Of a DNA stretch of 5,440 nucleotides, positions 1-5,440 are shown piece by piece. Origin of the DNA: Dehalococcoidia bacterium (GTDB lineage Bacteria; Chloroflexota; Dehalococcoidia; UBA6926); the NCBI GenBank assembly GCA_029941095.1, contig JAPYRO010000089.1:1-5440 (forward strand), written 5' to 3'. A program made the translations under genes and the position numbers. Every line of letters starts with the position of its first letter. The stretch's first letter is position 1. The notes under the pieces were generated by a model, which was not told the origin of the DNA, made no database searches, and was given only the letters and a program-made list of their open reading frames with translations.

Positions 1-880
1 CATCTAAATCTTGTTTGGAACGTTCTTCTATATCACCCCTGATCTTATTTTTTAGAGCATCTAGGCTCTCGTAAGATTCATCATCGGTAAGCGAAACTGA
101 CTTAGCCCACTCGTCGTCAATCTCCGGTTTTACCTGATCTTTCACTTCATGAACAGTAACCACAAATTTCGCTTCCTTACCTTTCAGTTCTTCCATAGAA
201 AAATCTTCAGGTACTTCAATCGAAAATTCTCTTGTATCACCCTGGCCTGCTCCTACTAGATTGTCTGCAAAACCTGGTACAGGATAAGTTACATCATTGT
301 TAATCAAGTAACTTATCGACTTCTCTGCCATAAAAGTAGAATCTGAAACTTCTCCACTATCTTTTACAACATAACCATCAATATCGACAGTGGAAAGATC
401 ACCCAATTTTAACTCTCTTTCAACAGGCTCCCAGGGTGTCTTCTGCATAACTATATTCTCAATAACCTCTTCTACTTGAGCCTCTTCTACTTGAATTTTT
501 TCTTTTGGCAACCTGATGGAATCATAATCGCCCAATGTCACCTCTGGTTTCAAAGGAATTACCGTAGTAAAAGTAATTGGATCAAGAGAATCAATATCAG
601 TTATCTTAGGGGGAGCCACTGGCTCCAAGTTCTCCTCTTCAACAGCATCTACAGTCATATCATCCAAAAATTGCTCTAGCCCTTCTTGCACTAAAGTCTC
701 TGACCCAATAAATCTTTCAAGAATAGGGCGGGGAGTTTTCCCTTTGCGAAAACCTGGCACGTTGTATTGCCCAACTAATTTCTTATATGAACGTTCCTTA
801 TGCTTCTCAATCTCATCGGGTTCCAATTCAATGACAAGCTGTATCTGTCGATTCTTTAGATCTTCTGAGGTGATCTTCAA
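1..880 (-). CDS. tig: Trigger factor (ribosome-associated chaperone and prolyl isomerase), C-terminus cut off by the window
   Basis: Trigger factor docks on the ribosome at the peptide exit tunnel and shields and folds nascent chains in the cytoplasm. The 293 visible codons contain the ribosome-binding signature GFRKGKTP at residues 43-50. A central FKBP-type prolyl isomerase domain follows at about residues 155-247, with PVPGFADNLVGAGQGD near 200-215 and LKGKEAKFVV near 232-241. The chaperone arm begins near 250 and is truncated by the left edge; the E. coli protein has 432 residues, so roughly a third is missing. The start is TTG at 878-880: an in-frame TAA lies two codons upstream, no ATG is available, and an AGGAG ribosome site sits 9 bases before it. 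The gene lies 71 bases downstream of aspS on the same strand, so co-transcription is likely. Identification rests on recognised motifs and is firm. Confidence 0.95.
   Translation of the reverse strand, partial: MKITSEDLKNRQIQLVIELEPDEIEKHKERSYKKLVGQYNVPGFRKGKTPRPILERFIGSETLVQEGLEQFLDDMTVDAVEEENLEPVAPPKITDIDSLDPITFTTVIPLKPEVTLGDYDSIRLPKEKIQVEEAQVEEVIENIVMQKTPWEPVERELKLGDLSTVDIDGYVVKDSGEVSDSTFMAEKSISYLINNDVTYPVPGFADNLVGAGQGDTREFSIEVPEDFSMEELKGKEAKFVVTVHEVKDQVKPEIDDEWAKSVSLTDDESYESLDALKNKIRGDIEERSKQDLD
466..494 (-). repeat. 14-bp direct repeat with 15-bp period inside tig
   Basis: The 14-base string CCTCTTCTACTTGA occurs at 466-479 and again at 481-494, giving an in-frame five-codon period. It encodes QVEEA then QVEEV at residues 130-139 of trigger factor, in the linker leading into the isomerase domain. 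It may be a small slippage duplication, or simply a charged helix with repeated codons. Confidence 0.7.
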
Positions 881-889
881 CGTTTAATA

Positions 890-894
890 CTCCT
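890..894 (-). promoter_or_regulatory. Ribosome binding site that fixes the TTG start of tig
   Basis: The minus strand reads AGGAG followed by nine bases and then TTG. Together with the in-frame stop just upstream, this makes TTG at 878-880 the only sensible start for trigger factor. Confidence 0.75.
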
Positions 895-922
895 AAAAAC
901 AATCGGTGAAATTACTGAACCT

Positions 923-928
923 ATTATA
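923..928 (-). promoter_or_regulatory. Possible -10 element for tig
   Basis: The minus strand carries a perfect TATAAT in the aspS-tig gap, about 43 bases before the tig start. No good -35 hexamer is found 16-18 bases upstream (the 17-base position reads GTAATA), so this is at best a weak secondary promoter supplementing read-through from aspS. Confidence 0.35.
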
Positions 929-951
929 CACAGCACACAATAATTTATTAC

Positions 952-2760
952 CTATTCTTCTTGAATAATTTTGTTAATACTAAGTCCTATATCTTGTAAT
1001 TGCTGGTTATCAATTAATGAGGGTGCTTTCATCAATAAATCTTGTGATGTTTGAGTTTTTGGAAAAGGAATAACTTCTCTTATATTGGGTTCACCAGCGA
1101 GAATCGCAACAAGCCTATCAATTCCTGCAGCAATACCGCCGTGAGGGGGAGCGCCATAACTCAAAGCTTTCAACAGATGACCAAACCTTTCATCCATTTC
1201 CTTTGAAGAATATCCAATGAACCTTAATATATCTTCTTGTAATTCTTTCTCATGAATTCTGATAGAACCTGAAGCTATCTCATAACCATTTAAAACACAA
1301 TCATACGCTCTCGATTTGATATCACCTGGGGATTCACCCAGTAATCGCATATCTTCCAATTTTGGAGCAGTAAAAGGATGGTGGGTGGCCTCCCAATGGG
1401 CACGTTCCTTACTCCACTGAAAAAGCGGAAACTCAGTTATAAATACGAAGTTAAGTTTCGCTGGGTCTTTCATATTTAATTTATCACCTAAAACATTTCG
1501 GACTTCACCTAGAGATTGATTAACCACAAGTTTTTCTCCGGCAACGATTAGTATCATGTCCCCTACACTTGCATTCACTTTAACCGATAAATCCTTAACT
1601 AATTCAGCGGTCAAGTACTTGGAAAGCGGTGACTTGATATTTTCAATTTTTATTTCAGATAAAGGAAGGTCAGTATCTCCTTCTATCGCTATAGTCAGCA
1701 GGCCCTTTGCCCCGTGCGATTGGGCCGCTTCGGTTAACTCTGTCACATCACGTCTTGATAAATTAGAACCATTGGGCACAGTTATTGCCTTAATTATTCC
1801 ATTTCCATTTATTACCGATTTAAATACATCAATTATATCTAAACCATCAATCTCAGTAATCTCGATGAGTTCCATAGCAAATCGTAAATCAGGTTTATCT
1901 GATCCAAATCGATTCATGGATTCTTCGTAGGTCAAAATAGGGAAAGGGCTGGTAACTTGGAGCTCAGGGGTAATCTCAGAAACCAAATTTGAAAATAGTT
2001 TTTCAATAAGTGAAAAAATATCCGGTTCCTCTACAAAGCTTATCTCCACATCTAATTGAGTAAATTCGGGCTGCCGATCGGCTCGTAAATCTTCGTCTCG
2101 AAAACATCGAGCAATCTGAAAATATTTTTCTATCCCGCCAATCATAAGAAGTTGTTTTAGTTGTTGGGGTGACTGGGGTAAAGCAAAGAAATGGCCAGGG
2201 TAAACTCGAGAGGGCACTAAGTAATCTCTGGCTCCTTCCGGTGTACTCTTAATCAATATAGGTGTTTCTATCTCGAGAAAATCTCGTTCGTCAAAAAAAT
2301 CTCTGATGAATTTAACAACATTATGTCTCAATAAAATATTAGAATACATACGGTTTCTTCGGAGATCCAGATAGCGGTATTCAAGTCTAAGAGATTCGTC
2401 AACTTCAGATTCCTCGTTTATATAGAACGGAGGGTTAAGGCTCTTATTAAAAATTTCAAGTTTCTCTGCCTGTATCTCAATTTCACCACTACTCATATTA
2501 GGATTAGAGGTGCCATCTGGTCTATCAAAAACGGTCCCCTCAACTCCAACCACCCATTCACTACGAAGTTGTTCAGCTATCAGATAACTCTCTCTATTCT
2601 TATCTGGATCAAAAGTAACCTGAACAATTCCCGATCGATCCCTAAGATCTAAAAAAATTAAACCCCCGTGATCTCTTCTCCTATTAACCCAACCGGCGAC
2701 AGTCACTTTTTGTCCAACATTAGAATTATCTAACTCGCCACAGTTATTGGCCCTCAACAT
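952..2760 (-). CDS. aspS: Aspartyl-tRNA synthetase, bacterial type, probably non-discriminating (Asp/Asn)
   Basis: This cytoplasmic class IIb synthetase joins aspartate to tRNA-Asp using ATP. The 602 residues are close to the usual bacterial length of about 590. An OB-fold anticodon-binding domain (about 1-110) contains WVNRRRDHGGLIF. The catalytic core has STPEGARDYLVPSR (172-185), the QSPQQLKQLLM segment (196-206) and motif 2 with CFRDEDLRADRQPEFTQLD (219-237). The bacterial GAD insertion lies at about 290-410 after FGSDKPDLRF. WEATHHPFTAP (456-466) and motif 3 GGIAAGIDRL (541-550) complete the site. Residue 31 is His where the E. coli enzyme has Leu30; in studied bacterial enzymes His here goes with relaxed specificity, so this one may also make Asp-tRNA-Asn. 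The ATG start has AGGGAAG six bases upstream. The gene is divergent from the M42-like gene and precedes tig. Confidence 0.97.
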   Translation of the reverse strand: MLRANNCGELDNSNVGQKVTVAGWVNRRRDHGGLIFLDLRDRSGIVQVTFDPDKNRESYLIAEQLRSEWVVGVEGTVFDRPDGTSNPNMSSGEIEIQAEKLEIFNKSLNPPFYINEESEVDESLRLEYRYLDLRRNRMYSNILLRHNVVKFIRDFFDERDFLEIETPILIKSTPEGARDYLVPSRVYPGHFFALPQSPQQLKQLLMIGGIEKYFQIARCFRDEDLRADRQPEFTQLDVEISFVEEPDIFSLIEKLFSNLVSEITPELQVTSPFPILTYEESMNRFGSDKPDLRFAMELIEITEIDGLDIIDVFKSVINGNGIIKAITVPNGSNLSRRDVTELTEAAQSHGAKGLLTIAIEGDTDLPLSEIKIENIKSPLSKYLTAELVKDLSVKVNASVGDMILIVAGEKLVVNQSLGEVRNVLGDKLNMKDPAKLNFVFITEFPLFQWSKERAHWEATHHPFTAPKLEDMRLLGESPGDIKSRAYDCVLNGYEIASGSIRIHEKELQEDILRFIGYSSKEMDERFGHLLKALSYGAPPHGGIAAGIDRLVAILAGEPNIREVIPFPKTQTSQDLLMKAPSLIDNQQLQDIGLSINKIIQEE

Positions 2761-2797
2761 ACACTACTTCCCTAACAAACATATATTCTCACGACTA

Positions 2798-2815
2798 GCT
2801 ATATCAGATGATAGC
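2798..2815. promoter_or_regulatory. Imperfect dyad overlapping the predicted aspS promoter
   Basis: GCTAT at 2798-2802 and ATAGC at 2811-2815 are inverted repeats. The inner bases ATC-A-GAT continue the symmetry with one extra G. The dyad covers the predicted aspS -10, as an operator would. Short arms such as these also arise by chance in AT-rich DNA. Confidence 0.25.
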
Positions 2816-2816
2816 A
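2808..2816 (-). promoter_or_regulatory. Predicted extended -10 promoter of aspS
   Basis: The minus strand reads TGCTATCAT, an extended -10 (TGn followed by a hexamer matching TATAAT at five of six bases). The -35 position reads CCACAA and is poor, which extended -10 promoters tolerate. Transcription would start near 2801, giving a leader of about 40 bases, too short for a T-box riboswitch. Confidence 0.4.
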
Positions 2817-2838
2817 CGGCGACTAGTAAATTGTGGTC

Positions 2839-2853
2839 ACGTTTTAGTAACGT
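2839..2853. promoter_or_regulatory. ACGTT-N5-AACGT dyad upstream of the M42-like gene
   Basis: ACGTT at 2839-2843 and AACGT at 2849-2853 form a perfect five-base inverted repeat with a five-base spacer. It covers the predicted -35 of the plus-strand gene, so a repressor site is conceivable. With arms this short it is only a candidate. Confidence 0.25.
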
Positions 2854-2871
2854 CGCTCAAAATTCTATTAT
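2843..2871 (+). promoter_or_regulatory. Possible promoter of the M42-like peptidase gene
   Basis: TTTAGT (2843-2848) is followed after 17 bases by TATTAT (2866-2871), a five-of-six match to the -10 consensus with a weak -35. The leader would be about 33 bases. It is the best-spaced candidate in the divergent region on this strand. Confidence 0.3.
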
Positions 2872-2897
2872 GGTTTAACATTGCATTAGGTATCAAA

Positions 2898-2902
2898 AGG
2901 AG
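2898..2902 (+). promoter_or_regulatory. Ribosome binding site that selects TTG 2911 as start
   Basis: AGGAG lies 8 bases before TTG at 2911, but only 2 bases before the in-frame TTG at 2905 and 23 bases before ATG at 2926. The spacing therefore favours the TTG at 2911. Confidence 0.7.
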
Positions 2903-2910
2903 AGTTGGCT

Positions 2911-4014
2911 TTGAAGAATAAGGGTATGTTGGAAAGAGCGTTATCGATACTTCAACGATTAGGAAAAGAAGCAGCGGTTCCATATCATGAAACCAAGGTC
3001 TCTTTACAAATAAAACAAATTTTGGAAGAACAAAATATAGAGTATTTTGAGGATAAATATGGAAACATAATTGCCTCTTATAGGAATCCTGCTCGCGAAA
3101 ACTCCAAACCTCAAATCGCCTTTGTATCTCATATGGATCATCCTGGTATTGAAATAATATCAATAGGAAAAAGCGACCTTGTTGGGAAAATGATTGGACG
3201 TACTTCTGACTCAATATTTACGAAACCAACACCACTAATCATACACGATTCAATAGGGCAAACAATTAAAGGTAAATCTCTAGGAAGGCATTCAAACTCA
3301 GCAGAAACTTTACAAATTATGACTATTGAAGATGTAATTCCCATTCTCCCGGCCTTCGCAGTTTTTGATCTCCCAGAATTCATCCTAGAAGACGGGAAAA
3401 TTCGGATGCGAGCATGCGATGACCTTGTAGGTTGCGCTGCATCTCTAACTATTTTAGAACACCTTGCCAAAGAGAATAAACCTGGAAATGTACAGGCTAT
3501 TTTTACAAGGGCCGAGGAAGCTGGCTTGGTTGGTGCACGATTAATAGCACATGATGAACTTATATCAAAAGAAACAATAATTATCTCAATAGAAACATCT
3601 AAGTCAATTCCTGGTGGGGAGATAGGAAAAGGGCCAATAATAAGAGTAGGAGATGCTGCCACCACTTTTTCACAACAGGCAGAATCACTCCTGAATTTAT
3701 CTAAAGAACATTTAAAAAAGAGAGAGAAGGATATCCAGATTCAACGACAGTTGATGGATGGAGGGGTATGCGAAGCTAGTGCATTTATCTTAAATGGTTA
3801 TAGTGCTACGGGAATAGCCTTTCCACTTGCACATTACCATAATGGGTTAGGAGAATCATTAATTGAACCAGAATTCATCGATGCCAATGACTTCATGGTA
3901 GGATTGGATTTACTTCTCGAAACGACCTCTATAAATATCGGGGATGAATCTGACTTATTTGCTAGACTAAAATCTCATCCAAGCGAGCTCTCAGAAAAAT
4001 TAAAGCGTAAATAG
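2911..4014 (+). CDS. M42-family-like metallo-aminopeptidase (MH clan peptidase)
   Basis: Probably a cytoplasmic two-metal exopeptidase that trims peptides; no signal peptide is seen. Numbering from TTG 2911 (367 residues), candidate metal ligands and catalytic residues appear in family order: His74 and Asp76 in SHMDH, Asp170 in RACDDLVG, Glu202-Glu203 in TRAEEAGLVGA (catalytic base and ligand), Glu228 in ISIET, and His308 or His310 in LAHYHN. The roughly 95 residues between His74 and Asp170 fit the oligomerisation domain that M42 enzymes insert there. The motifs differ from the typical AHxDE, DxRxG and TxQEEVGLRGA, so this is a divergent member; M20 or M28 relatives are alternatives, and the substrate cannot be told. 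The TTG start is chosen from AGGAG spacing. The gene is divergent from aspS and convergent with nfo. Confidence 0.85.
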   Translation: MKNKGMLERALSILQRLGKEAAVPYHETKVSLQIKQILEEQNIEYFEDKYGNIIASYRNPARENSKPQIAFVSHMDHPGIEIISIGKSDLVGKMIGRTSDSIFTKPTPLIIHDSIGQTIKGKSLGRHSNSAETLQIMTIEDVIPILPAFAVFDLPEFILEDGKIRMRACDDLVGCAASLTILEHLAKENKPGNVQAIFTRAEEAGLVGARLIAHDELISKETIIISIETSKSIPGGEIGKGPIIRVGDAATTFSQQAESLLNLSKEHLKKREKDIQIQRQLMDGGVCEASAFILNGYSATGIAFPLAHYHNGLGESLIEPEFIDANDFMVGLDLLLETTSINIGDESDLFARLKSHPSELSEKLKRK

Positions 4015-4026
4015 AATATTGTTTAC
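4007..4026. terminator. Weak hairpin spanning the two convergent stop codons
   Basis: GTAAA (4007-4011) pairs with TTTAC (4022-4026), and three further inner pairs (two of them G-U) can extend the stem to eight pairs around an AATA loop. It overlaps both TAG stops. On the minus strand it is followed by a T-rich stretch within the peptidase gene; on the plus strand there is no T run. It is AT-rich and weak, and is the only terminator candidate in this junction. Confidence 0.25.
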
Positions 4027-4883
4027 TATATATCGAGCCGATCTCGAATAGTCTTTAGCCGTAAAACGTTCTCTAGATCAGGACCTGTTCTTCCTTTAAT
4101 CCCAGGTACTTCTAAGAAGAATGGTACTTCTCGAAAAGATTCATGACTTACAATGGTTTCCCAGCCATCCATTCCTATAAACCCATCACCAATATTTTCA
4201 TGACGGTCCAAGTTACTTCCCAAATCACTCTTCGCGTCATTAGCGTGAACTGCCACCAAACGCTGAATTCCAATTTTCTCGTCAAATTGTAACATTACCT
4301 TATCCAAGGATTTTTTATCTCGAATATCATAACCCGACGCCAGCAAATGGCAGGTATCCAAACAAACATTTAATCTATCGTCTCCTACAGCTGAAATAAT
4401 TTCACCTAATTCATCAAAATTTGATCCTATTTGATTGCCATGTCCTGCATTATTTTCAATACAAAGCGATACCCCTTCAGAAGGAGATTTATCTAATACT
4501 TTATTGAAGCTATCTACAATTTGATCAAATACAGCGTCTAATCCCGCTCCTTTATGACTTCCTGTATGAAAAATCACCCCCTGAGCGCCAAGTCTTTTGG
4601 CAAAATTCATATAATAAACAAGCGAGTCTATACTTTTCTCTAAATTCGTTTTATTGTCAGTAGCTAAATTAATCAAATATATTCCATGAAAAAAGACAGG
4701 GCCAATATTCGCTACCTCTGCCTTTGATCTAAATGAACCGATTGATTCATCTGAGTGGTTTGTCTTTGCCCAACCTTGTGGTGGCGTAATGAATAACTGT
4801 ACAGCTTCTGCTTGAATATCTTCTGCTCTGTCAATTGCTTTATCAATACCACCAGAAGAAGAAACATGAGCGCCTATTTTCAT
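4026..4883 (-). CDS. nfo: Endonuclease IV (AP endonuclease of base-excision repair)
   Basis: Endonuclease IV cuts DNA 5' of abasic sites and removes 3' blocking groups, using three zinc ions in a TIM barrel. Counting from ATG 4883 (285 residues, the same length as E. coli Nfo), all nine expected zinc ligands are present: His66 in FFHGIYLINLA, His106 in IFHTGSH, Glu143 in CIENNAG, Asp176 and His179 in LDTCHLLASGYD, His213 in VHANDAK, Asp226 and His228 in LDRHENIGDG, and Glu258 in FLEVPG. The protein opens with the typical MKIGAHVSSSGG. An ATG six codons further upstream (4899-4901) is open but has no ribosome site, whereas ATG 4883 has AGGA at a six-base spacing. The gene is monocistronic as far as seen, convergent with the M42-like gene and divergent from the membrane protein gene. 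It appears intact and active. Confidence 0.96.
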   Translation of the reverse strand: MKIGAHVSSSGGIDKAIDRAEDIQAEAVQLFITPPQGWAKTNHSDESIGSFRSKAEVANIGPVFFHGIYLINLATDNKTNLEKSIDSLVYYMNFAKRLGAQGVIFHTGSHKGAGLDAVFDQIVDSFNKVLDKSPSEGVSLCIENNAGHGNQIGSNFDELGEIISAVGDDRLNVCLDTCHLLASGYDIRDKKSLDKVMLQFDEKIGIQRLVAVHANDAKSDLGSNLDRHENIGDGFIGMDGWETIVSHESFREVPFFLEVPGIKGRTGPDLENVLRLKTIRDRLDI

Positions 4884-4889
4884 TATTAA

Positions 4890-4893
4890 TCCT
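4890..4893 (-). promoter_or_regulatory. Ribosome binding site that selects the internal ATG of nfo
   Basis: The minus strand reads AGGA, then six bases, then ATG at 4881-4883. The upstream in-frame ATG at 4899-4901 is preceded by AACATAA with no Shine-Dalgarno match. Confidence 0.65.
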
Positions 4894-4920
4894 GTTTTCA
4901 TTTATGTTATGACAATATCT

Positions 4921-4929
4921 AATATAACA
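4921..4929 (-). promoter_or_regulatory. Predicted extended -10 promoter of nfo
   Basis: The minus strand reads TGTTATATT, an extended -10 with a five-of-six hexamer. No good -35 is seen. Transcription would begin near 4914, giving a leader of about 30 bases to ATG 4883, which agrees with the shorter start. Confidence 0.4.
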
Positions 4930-4935
4930 AAAGTA

Positions 4936-4955
4936 TCGTTATAATGTAGTAACGA
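4936..4955. promoter_or_regulatory. TCGTTA-N8-TAACGA inverted repeat in the nfo divergent region
   Basis: TCGTTA (4936-4941) and TAACGA (4950-4955) are perfect six-base inverted arms with an eight-base spacer. The repeat sits just upstream of the predicted nfo -10 and overlaps a plus-strand TATAAT (4940-4945) that could serve the membrane protein gene, though that has no good -35. A shared operator is possible but unproven. Confidence 0.3.
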
Positions 4956-5062
4956 AACAACAATATCAAATGTATTATTGACAACCGAATCAATAGCAGA
5001 GAAACTGATCCGAGCTGGTTGTTACACGCAATCCGATAACAATGAAAGGTAACCTACTTTAG

Positions 5063-5440
5063 ATGAATCCCTTGAAGAGACCGCAACTGATTGTTAGGGT
5101 TTTTCTAGGATTTGTTATAGGTGTGATATTCCTTTGGTTTACCACCCGAGATATAAATCTTAGTATATTTAGAAATAATATTGCTAACTTATCTTTACAA
5201 TTTATCCTTGGGTCTATAGGAATTGTAGTACTCAGCTCATTTGTAAGTGCTTATAGATGGAAGATACTTTTCACCGAAAACCCTCCCCGGCTAACGAGGC
5301 TTTTTATTGTAGAAAATACAGGTGTGGGCATAAATAGTTTAGCTCCCATCCGTATACTTGCAGAGCCTATTCAATTCGCATATCTCACTGTAAGAGACGG
5401 CTATAAACAATCTCAGGTATTAGCATCACTCATATTAGGC
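5063..5440 (+). CDS. Integral membrane protein, lysylphosphatidylglycerol synthase TM / UPF0104-like, N-terminal part
   Basis: The reading frame is open for 126 codons to the right edge. After a short basic start (MNPLKRPQ) come hydrophobic helices at about residues 9-27 and 45-63. Then follow YRWKILF at 64-70, a family-like Arg-Trp at the end of the second helix, and a conserved-looking loop NSLAPIRILAEPIQ at 91-104; a third helix begins near 114. This arrangement fits the multi-pass family related to the flippase part of MprF and to YbhN/AglD-type proteins, which act in lipid or envelope glycolipid metabolism; the precise substrate is unknown. An in-frame TAG immediately precedes the ATG, so the start cannot lie upstream. 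A Shine-Dalgarno-like AAAGGT lies 12 bases before it, a rather long spacing. The gene is divergent from nfo. Family assignment is from pattern recognition only. Confidence 0.7.
   Translation, partial: MNPLKRPQLIVRVFLGFVIGVIFLWFTTRDINLSIFRNNIANLSLQFILGSIGIVVLSSFVSAYRWKILFTENPPRLTRLFIVENTGVGINSLAPIRILAEPIQFAYLTVRDGYKQSQVLASLILG

Noticed and set aside
476..679. Plus-strand open frame of 67 codons
   Set aside because: It lies antisense inside tig, whose frame is supported by clear motifs; the translation is low-complexity and aromatic-rich with no recognisable domain.
1556..1930. Plus-strand open frame of 124 codons
   Set aside because: It is the antisense shadow of the GAD and neighbouring region of aspS, with no recognisable domain or ribosome site.
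2761..2807. T-box riboswitch upstream of aspS
   Set aside because: The leader from the predicted promoter is only about 40 bases and has no T-box sequence or terminator hairpin.
2905..2907. Upstream TTG as start of the M42-like gene
   Set aside because: It sits only two bases after the AGGAG; TTG 2911 has proper 8-base spacing.
2837..3214. Minus-strand open frame of 125 codons
   Set aside because: It overlaps the divergent promoter region and the start of the M42-like gene on the opposite strand; no family resemblance.
3138..3665. Minus-strand open frame of 175 codons
   Set aside because: It lies entirely antisense to the M42-like coding sequence, whose metal-site motifs show which strand is real.
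4033..4047. TCGAG-N5-CTCGA hairpin near the end of nfo as a terminator
   Set aside because: It lies inside nfo coding sequence, has a five-base stem and is not followed by a T run on either strand.
4899..4901. Upstream ATG as start of nfo
   Set aside because: No ribosome site precedes it, it lies close to the predicted transcription start, and family members usually begin at the MKIGAHVS position.

Overview
The window looks like a low-GC bacterial chromosome segment (well under 45% GC by eye) carrying three complete genes and two genes cut by the window edges. All five are ordinary chromosomal or housekeeping types. There is no sign of phage, insertion sequence, CRISPR array or RNA gene. The trigger factor and aspartyl-tRNA synthetase resemble what I recall of Chloroflexota (Dehalococcoidia or marine SAR202-like) proteins. 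That placement is inference from protein flavour and needs a phylogeny. Non-ATG starts are common here: two of the five genes appear to begin with TTG.

Layout from left to right. Positions 1-880 (minus) hold the N-terminal two thirds of trigger factor (tig), starting at TTG and running off the left edge. Positions 952-2760 (minus) hold a full aspartyl-tRNA synthetase (aspS). It carries His31, the residue associated with non-discriminating AspRS enzymes that also charge tRNA-Asn. aspS and tig point the same way, 71 bases apart with no visible terminator, so they probably share transcripts, with a weak extra promoter in front of tig. A 150-base divergent promoter region follows.

Positions 2911-4014 (plus) encode an M42/MH-clan metallo-aminopeptidase-like protein. 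Its stop lies 11 bases from the stop of the convergent endonuclease IV gene (nfo, 4026-4883, minus), and a weak hairpin spans both stops. A second divergent region (4884-5062) separates nfo from an integral membrane protein of the lysylphosphatidylglycerol synthase TM/UPF0104 type, which starts at 5063 (plus) and leaves the window on the right.

Functionally, aspS and tig belong to protein synthesis and nascent-chain folding, the M42-like enzyme to peptide turnover, nfo to base-excision repair, and the last gene probably to the cell envelope. Apart from the aspS-tig pair there is no evidence that they form one pathway. No convincing undescribed system was found. The points most worth checking are the predicted non-discriminating AspRS, the divergent metal-site motifs of the M42-like enzyme, the variant motif in the membrane protein, and small dyads overlapping predicted promoters.
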